Of a DNA stretch of 64,000 nt, positions 1-9,697 are shown in pieces. The stretch covers positions 33,498 to 97,497 of the forward strand of contig JBOGEN010000203.1 of assembly GCA_050743265.1 (NCBI GenBank), in the 5' to 3' direction. The DNA comes from JBOGEN01 sp050743265. GTDB lineage: Bacteria; Actinomycetota; Actinomycetes; JBOGEN01. Both the position numbers and the translations under genes were made by a program. The notes under the pieces were generated by a model. It made no database searches. It was given only the letters and a program-made list of their open reading frames with translations, and was not told where the DNA came from. The stretch's first letter is position 1. Each line of letters starts with the position of its first letter.

Positions 1-3000
1 CTCGCCGTCGAACGAGTAGAAGGCGGTGAGCTGTTGCCCGTCGGAGACGAGCCGGACCCAGTAGGTGAGCGGCGACTGGTCGGGGATGCCGCCCAGCTTG
101 TCCTCGGCCGCGTTGCGTGGGATGCCTCCGGACTCGTAGATGAACTCGAAGTCACGCGCGCCGCCGGCGTGGATCATGTGCACCGACGCCCAGTTGTCGT
201 CGTCGGAGTACACGCGCAGGCCTGCCTGCTGGTAGTTGTCGGTCAGCGGGTCGGTGGTGATCTTCGCGGTCACCTCGGCGGCACCGTCGGGCAGCGGTTG
301 CACGACGATGTTGCGGGCGCTCGTGCCCGGCCCGAAGATCGATCCGTTGTCGATCGGGAAGTTCAGGTTGCCGCCTGAGACCGTGGGCGGCCGCGTGTCG
401 TCGGGCCTGATCACCGTCCACCGGTTCAGGTCGAGCGCGTCCCCGTCGAACTCGTCGGAGCGCACGCCTGTCGGGCACGTGCCGCCACCGGCCCCGGTGA
501 CGCGCACCTCGGCCGTGGCGGTGCTCTCGCCGCCGTCCGGGTCGGTGACGGTCACGCGGGCCGTGTACGTGCCGGGCTGCTCGTAGGTGTACGTCGGGTT
601 CTGCTCGGTCGACGTGTCGTCGCCGGTGCCCGCGACGCCGAAGTCCCAGGCGTACGTCAGCGCGCCGCCCTCGGGATCGGTCGCGTCGGCGGTGAGATGG
701 ACCGTCAACGGCGCCTCACCCGTGGTCGGATCGGCGCTCGCGGTCACCTCGGGCGCGGCCGTGGTGGCAGCCCCCTTGCCGACGAACTGGATCCAGTTGA
801 GGTTCATCAGCCCGCCCTGGTCCGTGGGGTGGCGGAACACGAAGAACAGCTCGTGCGTACCACCGGGCGGTGTGGTCAGCGGCAGCTCGACGTCGGCCCA
901 CGTCTGCCAGCCGCCGGTGGGCGCGATGGTCGGCGTCTCGGCCACCAGCGGCCCGTCGGGTGCGTCGGCGCGGACCTCGATGGTCCCGCCGGCACCCGCG
1001 GAGGCGACGCGGAACCGCATGCTCGTGATGTCCTTGAGGTTCATCGGGTCGAACGACACGTAGTCACCGTTCTCGATGAAGCCGATGTTCTGCCCTCCGC
1101 CGGTGTCCGTGGTGGTCTCGGTCTGCACACCGGCGTCGCCGCCGCCGACGGCGCCGGGCACGCGGCCGGTCGACGTGAAGAACTCGGCCTGCTGGCGCTT
1201 GCGCCGCAGCAGCGCCTCGGCGCGCCCGGTGATCGCCCCCGCGCCGCCGCCCTGCGCCTGGTCGGTGTAGACGGCCTCGATCACCGTGAACGTGTTCGCC
1301 GTCTCACCGTGGCCGCCCGCGTCGAGGGTCTCGAACGTCCCCGAGCAGCCGGTCTGCTCCGACACCTCGTGCGCGTGCTCGTCGTGACCGAGCGAGATGT
1401 TCAGCGTCACATCGGCGCAGCTGATCGACCCGTCGGTGGTGCTGCCGTCCTCGGCGTCGGTGACCGTGATCTCGTACGGCACCTCGTCGCCGAACGCGGC
1501 GAACTGGCCGTGCTCCGGGATGTCGATCGTCACCTCGGGCGCGGTGTTGCCGACCACGATCTGCACGTTGTCCACGCCGGTCTGCCCAGCCTGGTCTGTC
1601 ACGCGCAGCGACGCGGCGTACGTGCCGGCGGCCGTGTAGGTATGGGTCGGGTTGACCTCGTTCGAGGTCGGCGAGCCGTCGCCGAAGTCCCACTCGTAGG
1701 TGAGCGACGTGCCGTCAGGGTCGACCGAGCCCTCGCTGGAGAAGGTGACCTCGAGCGGCGCCTGCCCGCTCGTCGGCGTGGCCGCGGCGTGCGCGACCGG
1801 GCGCCGGCCGGCACCGACGTAGTCGATCCGGTAGACACCTGAGTCGGCGTTGTTGCCGCCGAAGCCCGAACCCCACTCGATCAGGTACAGGGAGCCGTCC
1901 GGACCGAAGTCGAGGTCCATCGGGCGCTTGTAACATCCGTTCGTGCCGGCGTTCTGCTGGCAGCCGGAAGCGCCCAGGTACGGGAACTGCCGCACGTCGG
2001 TGGCGTCACCCTCGCCGTCGAGCGTGGCGTGCTTGATCCAGCCGTTGTTCCACTCGCCGAGGAACCACTCGTCGTCGTAGTACTCGGGGAACTGGCTCGG
2101 CGGGCCGCTGGGGTCGTAGTGGTACCGCGGGCCGCCGGTCGGCGCGCCGCCGGTTCCGAGCCCGGGGAACCGGGTGTCGACCTCGGAGTAGCCCATCCAC
2201 ATCGTCGCCGGGCGGGCGGCCGGGATGTTCGTCAGCCCAGTGCTGTTGGGCGACTCGTTGACCGGGTTGGCGCAGTCGAACGGCGCGCCGTAGGTGATCG
2301 GCGTCGTCGAGAAGTCCGCGTCGTGGTAGGGCGTGTTCTGGCGGACGCAGTACGGCCAGCCATAGTTGCCCGCACTGGTGACCGCGTTGAACTCGACGCT
2401 GCCCTGGGGTCCCTTGCCGGCAACTGTGGCGCCCGCGTCCGGGCCGTAGTCGCCCATCAGCACCCACCCCGTCGCGGGGTCGACGGTGAACCGGAACGGG
2501 TTGCGGAAGCCCATCGCAAAGATCTCCGGCCGGGTGGCCGCGGTCCCGGTCGGGAACAGGTTGCCCGCCGGGATCGTGTACGTCGTACCGGCGCCGGGCT
2601 GCGTGCCGGGCGCGATCGTCTCCATCGGCACGACCCGCAGGAACTTGCCGTTCAGGTTGTCGGTGTTGGCCGCAGTGCGCTGGGAGTCCCACGCCTCGCG
2701 CCCCGGGCGCTCGTCAAGCGGTGCGAAGCCGTCGGAGGCGAAGGGGTTGGTGTTGTCGCCGGTCGAGACGTAGAGGCTGCCATCAGGCCCGAAGTAGAGC
2801 GACCCGGACGAGTGGCAGCACTCGTCGCGCTGGTGCGTCCAGGTGAGGATGACCTGCTCGGAGTCCATGTCGAGCGAGTTGCCGTTGACCCGGAAGCGCG
2901 ACACCCGCTGCTCGAGCGACGACTCAGGCAGCGCGGAGTAGGCGAGGTAGATCCAGCCGCTCTGTTCGAAGTCCGGCGCGAGCTGCATGCCGATCAGGCC

Positions 3001-4167
3001 GTTCTCCTCGCCGGTGTAGACCGGGATGGTGCCTGCCGTGACCGTCTGCTCGGTGTCCGGCGACCAGATCCGCACGTCGCCGTTGCGCTCGGTGAAGAAC
3101 ACGCGCCCGTCCTCGGCGACGTCGAGCTCGAAGGGGTTCTGCGTGTCGTCGTCGATCGTGACCTTCTCGAAGTCCTCAGGACCCGGCGCTGCCTGGCGCG
3201 GCTCGCCGCAGTCGGCCGGCACGGCCCGCGTCGCGGTCTGGATCCCGCCGAGGACGTGCTGCGTGTACTCGGGCTCGCTGAACGAGGCGTCCGTGTGACC
3301 CATGCCCGTGTACCACATGCGGCCACCGTCGAAGTCCGAGCACCAGGCGATCGGGTGGTCGTCGTCGGTGGCGTTGCCGTCCTGCTCGTCATAGGTCGTC
3401 TCGTCGACCGTCGCGAGCACGTGGACCCCGCTGTCACGCGGGCTGACGTCGGTGCCTCCGCCGCCCACGCTCGGGTTGGCGGGTGACTGGTAGTTGTACC
3501 ACTCGTCCGTGCGCGTCCAGCGGGCCGGCAGCCCGGTGGTGGACGGCTCGTCAGGGTCCTCGATGTCGACGGAGGCCGTCGGGGTTCCGGCGGGGTGGTT
3601 GCGGAAGTAGCCACCCAGCATCTGGCCGTACCAGCCCCACGAGTACTCGGTGTCGGCCGCGGCGTGGATGCCCACGAAGCCGCCGCCGGCCTGCATGTAG
3701 CGCTCGAACGCGGCCTGCTGGGTCGCGTCGAGCACGTCGCCGGTCGTGGAGAGGAACACCACCGCGTCGTACTGCGCGAGGTTCGCGTCGGTGAACTGCG
3801 CGGCGTCCTCGGTGGCGTCGACGTTGAACCCGTTGTCGGCGCCCAGCTGCTGGATCGCGGTGACTCCGGACGGGATCGAGTCGTGCCGGAAGCCTGCGGT
3901 CTTCGAGAACACGAGCACGTTCTCGAGCTGGAAGAGCTGCGCCGTCGCGCCCCCCGACTCGCCGTCGGCGGACGACCTGGCTGGCACAGACAGGTCCTCG
4001 ACGGCCGACGACTCCGCCTTCACTGACGAACCAGGCGCTGTGGACTCAGCCGGTGTCGACACCTGGCCGGGGGCCAGCGCGTACGCGGGCGCCAGGCCGA
4101 GCAAGCTCACCACTAGTGCCATTGAGGCCACCACGGCCAGCCCCGCGACGCTCTTCGACGGCCTCAT
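1..4167 (-). CDS. Secreted ThuA / glucose-sorbosone dehydrogenase / PKD / CBM6 protein (3' end outside window)
   Basis: Large extracellular multidomain protein, probably acting on carbohydrates. The start ATG at 4167 opens a signal peptide (MRPSKS, hydrophobic core, APAYALA). Approximate order: ThuA-like domain (residues 78-285, VLVFSKTAGFRHDS), PQQ-type glucose/sorbosone dehydrogenase beta-propeller (325-760, GEENGLIGMQLAPDF and the DECCHSSGSLYFGPDGSLYVS region), PKD domain (787-865, WDFGDGSP), a further Ig-like stretch, a CBM6-like carbohydrate-binding region (979-1120), a second PKD (1131-1219) and a concanavalin-like lectin region (from 1229) cut by the window edge. The frame is open for 1389 codons with no stop. 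This architecture is typical of secreted actinobacterial proteins annotated as PKD or ThuA domain-containing; the substrate is unknown. The domain calls come from motifs and are fairly sure; catalysis is inferred. Confidence 0.9.
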   Translation of the reverse strand, partial: MRPSKSVAGLAVVASMALVVSLLGLAPAYALAPGQVSTPAESTAPGSSVKAESSAVEDLSVPARSSADGESGGATAQLFQLENVLVFSKTAGFRHDSIPSGVTAIQQLGADNGFNVDATEDAAQFTDANLAQYDAVVFLSTTGDVLDATQQAAFERYMQAGGGFVGIHAAADTEYSWGWYGQMLGGYFRNHPAGTPTASVDIEDPDEPSTTGLPARWTRTDEWYNYQSPANPSVGGGGTDVSPRDSGVHVLATVDETTYDEQDGNATDDDHPIAWCSDFDGGRMWYTGMGHTDASFSEPEYTQHVLGGIQTATRAVPADCGEPRQAAPGPEDFEKVTIDDDTQNPFELDVAEDGRVFFTERNGDVRIWSPDTEQTVTAGTIPVYTGEENGLIGMQLAPDFEQSGWIYLAYSALPESSLEQRVSRFRVNGNSLDMDSEQVILTWTHQRDECCHSSGSLYFGPDGSLYVSTGDNTNPFASDGFAPLDERPGREAWDSQRTAANTDNLNGKFLRVVPMETIAPGTQPGAGTTYTIPAGNLFPTGTAATRPEIFAMGFRNPFRFTVDPATGWVLMGDYGPDAGATVAGKGPQGSVEFNAVTSAGNYGWPYCVRQNTPYHDADFSTTPITYGAPFDCANPVNESPNSTGLTNIPAARPATMWMGYSEVDTRFPGLGTGGAPTGGPRYHYDPSGPPSQFPEYYDDEWFLGEWNNGWIKHATLDGEGDATDVRQFPYLGASGCQQNAGTNGCYKRPMDLDFGPDGSLYLIEWGSGFGGNNADSGVYRIDYVGAGRRPVAHAAATPTSGQAPLEVTFSSEGSVDPDGTSLTYEWDFGDGSPTSNEVNPTHTYTAAGTYAASLRVTDQAGQTGVDNVQIVVGNTAPEVTIDIPEHGQFAAFGDEVPYEITVTDAEDGSTTDGSISCADVTLNISLGHDEHAHEVSEQTGCSGTFETLDAGGHGETANTFTVIEAVYTDQAQGGGAGAITGRAEALLRRKRQQAEFFTSTGRVPGAVGGGDAGVQTETTTDTGGGQNIGFIENGDYVSFDPMNLKDITSMRFRVASAGAGGTIEVRADAPDGPLVAETPTIAPTGGWQTWADVELPLTTPPGGTHELFFVFRHPTDQGGLMNLNWIQFVGKGAATTAAPEVTASADPTTGEAPLTVHLTADATDPEGGALTYAWDFGVAGTGDDTSTEQNPTYTYEQPGTYTARVTVTDPDGGESTATAEVRVTGAGGGTCPTGVRSDEFDGDALDLNRWTVIRPDDTRPPTVSGGNLNFPIDNGSIFGPGTSARNIVVQPLPDGAAEVTAKITTDPLTDNYQQAGLRVYSDDDNWASVHMIHAGGARDFEFIYESGGIPRNAAEDKLGGIPDQSPLTYWVRLVSDGQQLTAFYSFDGE

Positions 4168-4992
4168 TGCGCCACCCTCCGGACCTCGAGACACGAGCCC
4201 CCCGCGAGGGACACACGCCGAGCGCAGGCCCCCAGAGCCTGAGAGTTTGTACTCCTTTACCGAACTTGGGCGCAATATCACTTTTCTCTAGTGTGAACCA
4301 AGTGAGAGTAAAATCCTCGCACAAGGGCCGCCGTCCAGAGGCGCGCGTGCGCCGAGTGCTCGTACGGCCACGCAACGCGACGATGCCGCTGCCAGCGTCA
4401 ACTACCCGCAGCTTCGAGGGAAGATCGAGCTCCCTGCCCCCGGAAGACGATCAACGTCCCGCCTGCCTCGGTGAGGCCAACGAAGGCGAGCGCACGCCTG
4501 GCGGGCTTTGGCGGCCGTGCGAGTCGCCTCCCGATCCGCGGCGAGCACGTCATTGCCCATCTCCTGAGACCCTGGGACTCACGCGCTGGTTCGGATACGC
4601 CCGCTATCTAGGACTTGTCGTTTCATTCTTTCGTCTCAGGCATCACGGAGAAAGAGGACGAGCTGGCCCTGAGGGTGACCCCGTGCAAGGCTGTGCATGC
4701 AGAAAGTGGCAATGCGCTCGGGTGTCGCTGCCGCATCCAGCCCTGTTCTCGCGAAGCCGCACACGTCCCCTCTCTTGACTCACATACTTGCCGACGCGGC
4801 ATGGCCGCCATGGTCTGGCGTGCGCGGTTGGGGTCTGTGCACGAGGTGCTGAACCTGCACGGAGAATCTTCAAGAACGAAAAGGGGACCGCACCATGAGG
4901 CCCGGAAATCTGATCTCTGCGAACCACACCCGCCCGGTACCGACCGTGGCCGAGCAAACGTTGAGCCACGTCGTCTCTGGAGGAGGGCGCAG
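4168..4992. other. Intergenic region between divergent genes, no gene seen
   Basis: No convincing gene here. The AT-richer patch 4240-4320 lies upstream of the minus-strand secreted protein and probably holds its promoter. It contains an imperfect inverted repeat, TTTTCTCT at 4282-4289 and AGAGTAAA at 4305-4312, that could be an operator. A ribosome site AGGAGGG at 4981-4987 serves the next gene. Confidence 0.4.
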
Positions 4993-6051
4993 ATGACTCA
5001 CCGACGAGAGGTGGTCGTCGTCGGAGGCGGGCAGGCGGGGCTCGCGGTGGGGTACTACCTGGCACAACAAGGGCGCGACTTCACCATCCTCGAGGCTTCT
5101 GCCGAGCCCGCGACCGCGTGGCGTGCGCGCTGGGACTCGCTCCGTCTGTTCACACCGGCGCGCTACAGCGCGCTACCGGGCCTCGCATTTCCCGGTGCGC
5201 CAGACCATTACCCGACCCGGGACGAGGTCGCCGACTATCTCACCGGCTACGCCGCCCGGTTCGGGCTGCCGGTCGAGCTGGACAGCACGGTTCGCTCGGT
5301 GCGCAAGACCGACGGGACCTACCTGGTCGAGCTCGACGACCGATCGTATGAAGCCGACCAGGTGGTGGTCGCCACCGGACCGTTCCAGGTGCCCCACCTG
5401 CCGGCCATGGCCGAGCAGCTCGACGACACCGTCAGGCAGTTCCACAGTGTCGCCTACCGGTCGCCGCGTGATGTGGCAGGAGGGCCGGTCCTCGTCGTTG
5501 GCGGCGGGAACACCGGTTTCCAGATCGCCCAGGAGCTCTCCGGCACCCACGCGGTCCACCTGGCAATCGGATCCCGGCAGACACCGCTTCCCCAGCGCCT
5601 GCTGGGTCGCGACCTGTTCTGGTACCTCGAGGCCGTCGGGTTGATGCGCAAGACGACGACGTCCCGGATCGGGCGCAGGATGTCGGGCAAGGACACGCTC
5701 ATCGGCTCCTCACCCCGGGCTCTGCGCCGCCGACACGGAGTCGTGCTCCACGGACGAGCTGTCACCGCGGAGGGGTCGACCGTCAGCTTCAGCGACGAGA
5801 CGACGCTCGATGTCGGCACGGTGATCTGGGCCACCGGCTTCACACCCGATCACGCATGGGTCGATGTCCCGGTGTTCGACGAGAGGGGCCGCCTCGCGCA
5901 CAAGCGGGGTGTGACCTCCTCACCCGGGCTCTACTTCCTCGGGATGAGCTGGCAGCACACCAGAGGCTCGGCCCTGCTCGGCTGGGTCACGGACGACGCC
6001 GAGTTCCTCGCAGAACAGATCAGCGCCTTCCGCGTCAGCGCCACCAGCTGA
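4993..6051 (+). CDS. FAD-dependent flavin-containing monooxygenase (CzcO/TrkA-like)
   Basis: Predicted cytoplasmic NAD(P)H- and FAD-dependent oxidoreductase, 352 residues. The ATG at 4993 is chosen because AGGAGGG sits just upstream and the protein then starts right at the FAD-binding Rossmann strand, VVVVGGGQAGLAVGYYL; the same frame is open further upstream without a ribosome site. A second dinucleotide fold (VLVVGGGNTGFQIAQEL, near residue 170) binds NADPH, and the family's late ATGF motif (WATGFTPDH) is present. Proteins of this type are annotated as putative flavoprotein involved in K+ transport or as CzcO-like, and often lie near metal-resistance genes. The next gene is a copper-type oxidase 76 bases downstream, which fits but does not prove a metal-related role. 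Confidence 0.85.
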   Translation: MTHRREVVVVGGGQAGLAVGYYLAQQGRDFTILEASAEPATAWRARWDSLRLFTPARYSALPGLAFPGAPDHYPTRDEVADYLTGYAARFGLPVELDSTVRSVRKTDGTYLVELDDRSYEADQVVVATGPFQVPHLPAMAEQLDDTVRQFHSVAYRSPRDVAGGPVLVVGGGNTGFQIAQELSGTHAVHLAIGSRQTPLPQRLLGRDLFWYLEAVGLMRKTTTSRIGRRMSGKDTLIGSSPRALRRRHGVVLHGRAVTAEGSTVSFSDETTLDVGTVIWATGFTPDHAWVDVPVFDERGRLAHKRGVTSSPGLYFLGMSWQHTRGSALLGWVTDDAEFLAEQISAFRVSATS

Positions 6052-6127
6052 ACGCCGACGATGCACAGCCGAACACCGTTGACCGAACGAGCGCACCGCT
6101 GCGCTCGGGATCACACCTGGGGGTGAC

Positions 6128-7873
6128 ATGAGTACCACCGAGAACCACTTCGAGACCGACGTTGCCGGACTTCCCCTCGCACACCCCCATGAGCGGGTGG
6201 ACCTGGCAGACGGCGACGAGTTCGACATTCGCATCGCCCCGGTCGCCAAGCAGATCGGTGACACGACGGTCCGGATGCTGGCCTACAACGGATCGGTCCC
6301 CGGGCCCATGCTGCGGGTGCGGGAAGGCTCGGAGCTCATCGTCAACGTCGAGAACCAGGGCGACCTGGAAGCGACTGTGCACTGGCACGGGCTACGCCTG
6401 GAAAACCGCTCCGACGGGACGCACCAGACCCAGGAGCCGATCAAGGTAGGCGGCCGCTTCTCCACCGTCGTGGCATTTCCCGACCCCGGGGTCTACTGGT
6501 ACCACCCTCACATCCGCGGCGACTACGGGCTGGAGATGGGTCTGTACGGCACCGTCCTGGTGGAGCCGGCCGAGGCCGAGTACTGGCCTCCGGCCCACCG
6601 TGAGGTGCTCCTCACCCTCGATGACCTGCTGCTCGAGGACGGCAAGGTGGCGCCGTTCAGCCGCGCAGAGACGACCCACGCGGCAATGGGCCGCTTCGGC
6701 GATGTCCTACTCGTCAACGGCGACCCCGACCTGTCCTTGACCGCGCAGGTGGGCGAGGTCGTCCGCTTCTACCTGGTCAACACGGCCAACACCCGCGTCT
6801 TCAAGGTCACCCTCCCAGGGGTCCGGATGAAGCTGGTCGGTGGCGACAGCGGACACGTCGAGCGAGAAGAGTTCGTCGACGACGCGGTACTGGCGCCCTC
6901 GGAGCGTGTCGTCCTCGACGTGCTGTTCGACAGCCCCGGCGAGATGCGGCTCGAGCACCACACGCCAGGGCAGGTGTACCCGCTCGCGTCCATCCACGTC
7001 GGCGGCGAGCCGGTTGAACCGCCCCTCCAGGAGCAGTTCCACGTCCTGCGCACGAACGCCGACATGGTGGCCGAGCGGGAACGCGTCGCGGAGTACGCGC
7101 AGGCTCCACCGGACAAGACTCTGGCCTTCATCGCTGAGATGGACATGACCGGACCCGCGGGAGACGGTCCCGTCGCCTTCTCGTGTCCGATGCACCCCGA
7201 GGTGGTCAGGGACGTCCCCGGTCACTGCCCCACCTGCGGGATGAAGCTCCTCGCCGTCGAGGCTCCCGCCACCACCTACGTCTGCCCGATGCACCCCGAG
7301 GTGGTCAGCGACACCCCCGATCACTGCCCCACCTGCGGGATGAAGCTCCTGCCGGACGCGCTGGTGGCCGCGGCGGGGAACAGCCACGACCACGCTGACC
7401 ACGAGGAGGGGCACGGGCGCCAGACCCACGACGAAGCCGACCACCAGGGCCACGGCCACGCCACGGCCGACGGCATCGAGTGGGAAGACGACATGGTCGA
7501 GGTCAACCGTCTGACGACCGCCGCCAACATGCGCTGGAAGCTGATCGACCGTGACACCTCGGCCGAGAACACCGCGATCGACTGGCGCTTCCGAGTCGGG
7601 GACCAGGTCAAGATCCGACTCCTCAACGAGATGGCCGGAGACCACCCGATGCATCACCCGTTCCACGTCCACGGGGCAGGGCGCTTCCTCGTCCTGCGCC
7701 GCGACGGAAACGAGGAGTCCAACCTGGTCTGGAAAGACACCGTGCTGGTGCGCACCGGGGAGACGGTCGACATCCTGCTGGACGTCACCAACCCCGGTCT
7801 GTGGATGGCGCACTGTCACATCGCCGAACACCACGAGACCGGAATGATGTTCAGCTTCGAAGTGACGGAATGA
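6128..7873 (+). CDS. Multicopper oxidase with two inserted heavy-metal-binding modules
   Basis: Laccase/CueO-like multicopper oxidase, 581 residues; the start follows GGGGGTGAC. All copper motifs are visible: HWHG at residues 85-88, HPH at 126-128, HPMHHPFHVHG at 506-516 and HCHIAEHHETGMM at 562-574 (Cys563 and His568 for type 1 copper, Met573 the likely axial ligand). Between the second and third cupredoxin domains is an insertion with two near-identical CPMHPEV...HCPTCGMKLL modules (first Cys at 353 and 386), which resemble the heavy-metal-binding domain of CusB/CopB-type proteins, followed by a His/Asp-rich linker (about 415-440). No signal peptide or Tat motif is seen at the N-terminus, so location is uncertain. 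Likely role: oxidation or sequestration of Cu(I) or another metal. Confidence 0.93.
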   Translation: MSTTENHFETDVAGLPLAHPHERVDLADGDEFDIRIAPVAKQIGDTTVRMLAYNGSVPGPMLRVREGSELIVNVENQGDLEATVHWHGLRLENRSDGTHQTQEPIKVGGRFSTVVAFPDPGVYWYHPHIRGDYGLEMGLYGTVLVEPAEAEYWPPAHREVLLTLDDLLLEDGKVAPFSRAETTHAAMGRFGDVLLVNGDPDLSLTAQVGEVVRFYLVNTANTRVFKVTLPGVRMKLVGGDSGHVEREEFVDDAVLAPSERVVLDVLFDSPGEMRLEHHTPGQVYPLASIHVGGEPVEPPLQEQFHVLRTNADMVAERERVAEYAQAPPDKTLAFIAEMDMTGPAGDGPVAFSCPMHPEVVRDVPGHCPTCGMKLLAVEAPATTYVCPMHPEVVSDTPDHCPTCGMKLLPDALVAAAGNSHDHADHEEGHGRQTHDEADHQGHGHATADGIEWEDDMVEVNRLTTAANMRWKLIDRDTSAENTAIDWRFRVGDQVKIRLLNEMAGDHPMHHPFHVHGAGRFLVLRRDGNEESNLVWKDTVLVRTGETVDILLDVTNPGLWMAHCHIAEHHETGMMFSFEVTE

Positions 7874-8088
7874 CGCGTGGCGTGACCAACCTCGTCGAAC
7901 GCCTGCCGGTGCACGCGGCCGGGCAACGACGCGGTGAGGTCATGGGCCAATCATCCTCAACGTCACCGCGTCGGGGAGGTGAACGATCGGCTGCTGAGCT
8001 TGTCGAGCGCCCGGGGAAGCTTGGACACGTCCGACTGCGAGAAGACTGGTCGGGGAGGGGATGGTCGTCCGCCGGCGCCGTGTTGTTC

Positions 8089-8787
8089 TCAGTCCGCTCG
8101 GGATGGCGCGCCGCGGGCGGCTTCATGGTGTGCGCGGTCGACGTCGGGGCTGCGGTACATCCGCTCCGGGATCTTCCCCAGCTCTGAGGTGTGCAGCCTC
8201 TGCGGTGTCAGCCCGTAGAACTGCTGGAAGCTCATGATCAACGGCCGCCACCGGTCCGGGTCGATCCGGTCGGTGTCACCAGCCAGGAGCAGAGTCTCGT
8301 CCACGTGCACGCGGCGGACACGCACCTCCACGACCAGGGTCCGCCCGCTCAGCTCTGGGTCGTTTTCGGCAAGGCCGTGGCTGGCCTCGACGACCGCCTC
8401 CAGCTGGATCGGGCATTCCATGACCCGGGGCGGGGTGACCGTCTCCGACCGCGTCTGGGTCAGTCGCGCGGTCGCGAACTTGTCACGCTCGTGTCGGTAC
8501 CCGCGGCGTTCCTTGCGCCGTGGTACAGGGTTCGACCCGGTCGTGCGCGCGATCCGGTCGACGGCGTCGACCATGTCCTCGGATGGCAGGTTGAGGACGC
8601 ACTCGCCCGTACGCAACAGGTTCTCGGGCGTCTTCGAGGTCATGTCGAGGCCGAGGACACACCGCCAGCCGAGCCAGAACGCCGAGGACATCGGGCTCAG
8701 GTTCGCCGAGCCGTCCTCGTTCATGCTGCTGATCAGCACGACCGGAGTCCCGACGTAGAGGATGCCTGGCTCGGCATTCCGATGCAT
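8089..8787 (-). CDS. Flavin reductase-like FMN-binding protein
   Basis: Predicted 232-residue member of the flavin reductase / FMN-binding split-barrel family. The start at 8787 (MHRNAEPG) is preferred over upstream in-frame codons because GGAGAAGGGAAG lies directly before it and the family fold begins there: ILYVGTPVVLISSMNEDGSANLSPMSSAFWLGWRC is the usual FMN-binding entry, followed by the TPENLLRTGECVLNLPS segment. The C-terminal part is Arg/Asp-rich. Such proteins reduce or bind FMN for partner oxygenases, or act as small stand-alone flavoproteins. It converges with the multicopper oxidase gene and has no obvious operon partner. The partner and substrate are not deducible. Confidence 0.85.
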   Translation of the reverse strand: MHRNAEPGILYVGTPVVLISSMNEDGSANLSPMSSAFWLGWRCVLGLDMTSKTPENLLRTGECVLNLPSEDMVDAVDRIARTTGSNPVPRRKERRGYRHERDKFATARLTQTRSETVTPPRVMECPIQLEAVVEASHGLAENDPELSGRTLVVEVRVRRVHVDETLLLAGDTDRIDPDRWRPLIMSFQQFYGLTPQRLHTSELGKIPERMYRSPDVDRAHHEAARGAPSRAD

Positions 8788-9168
8788 GGGCGACTTCCCT
8801 TCTCCAGCAGTCCCGTCGTGGGAAGACGCGGCGGACCCGGAGAATGTGAGGTCTCCTGCAACTGATCCCATAAGTGGCTGGCCAGCGCGGCCCATGGAGC
8901 GATGGCGGCGGGTCAGCGGCCGTGACGGCTGCTCGTTGCCACGCTGCGCCCGACAGCCGGCCGTGGTCCTGCCGGACGGTGGCAAGACTTCGGGAACGGC
9001 TCTTGAAGAACCCCTTGCCCATCAGGTCGGCCGAGATCGCTCGCTTCGCCCAGCCACAACTCATCGAAGCGGAGCAGCCCTGAAGCCTGGCGGCACAGAC
9101 CATCTGCCGACCGGCGATAAACGTCAGGTCGCGTGTATCACTCGTGCTCGATCACGACGGCACCCAAG
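8788..9168. other. Gene-free stretch
   Basis: Nothing with coding character or recognisable structure was found beyond the ribosome site of the flavin reductase at 8791-8802. Short open frames on the minus strand lack start signals and family motifs. Confidence 0.4.
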
Positions 9169-9471
9169 TCACTGCTCGCAGGTGGCCTGCACCTGAGCAC
9201 GGAAGATGTGGCCGAAGTTCGGGTCGTTGAGAGTCTCGAAGACCTGTGGTTCGCCCACGATCGTGCACGGGCCGAAGAAGCCCATGGACACTGCCGTCAC
9301 CTGGGCGTCGTCGAGCGCGCTCTGGATCGCCACCTCCGGTGTCGGCCCACGGCCGCCGCCATCAACGAGCGGACTGGCGGCGGCTACCGAGGACAGCAGC
9401 CCGACCATGGCCATAGACCCCGCCGCGATCGCCATCCCGGCGCCGGCGCGCCGGCTCCAGTTCAGCTTCAT
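9169..9471 (-). CDS. Small secreted protein of unknown function
   Basis: A 100-residue protein with a clear signal peptide (MKLNWSRRAGAG, hydrophobic core, cleavage near VAAAS) and a strong ribosome site GGAGGGAG before the ATG at 9471. The mature part of about 65 residues contains GPTPEVAIQSALDDAQ, an FGPCTIVGEP segment and a second Cys near the C-terminus (ATCEQ), so a single disulfide is possible. The family is not recognised. A broken paralogue lies 230 bases away in the opposite orientation, so the gene was duplicated at some time. Confidence 0.75.
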   Translation of the reverse strand: MKLNWSRRAGAGMAIAAGSMAMVGLLSSVAAASPLVDGGGRGPTPEVAIQSALDDAQVTAVSMGFFGPCTIVGEPQVFETLNDPNFGHIFRAQVQATCEQ

Positions 9472-9697
9472 CGGTCACTCCCTCCGGACAGGAACGTGTT
9501 CACAGGTCTTGACGTAGCCTCGGCCTGAACGGTTCAACACCAACCGGTCAACCGCCTGCCCATGCGTACCCGATCCGCCAGGGGCCGGGCGTCCAGGCGT
9601 CCTCGCACGTCAGACGTCTGTACGGATCTGGCGCAACCACGACTCGACCAGGACCAGTGCACCCCCGCGGCAGAGTCCGTCGAGGGGCTCGCCTGAC

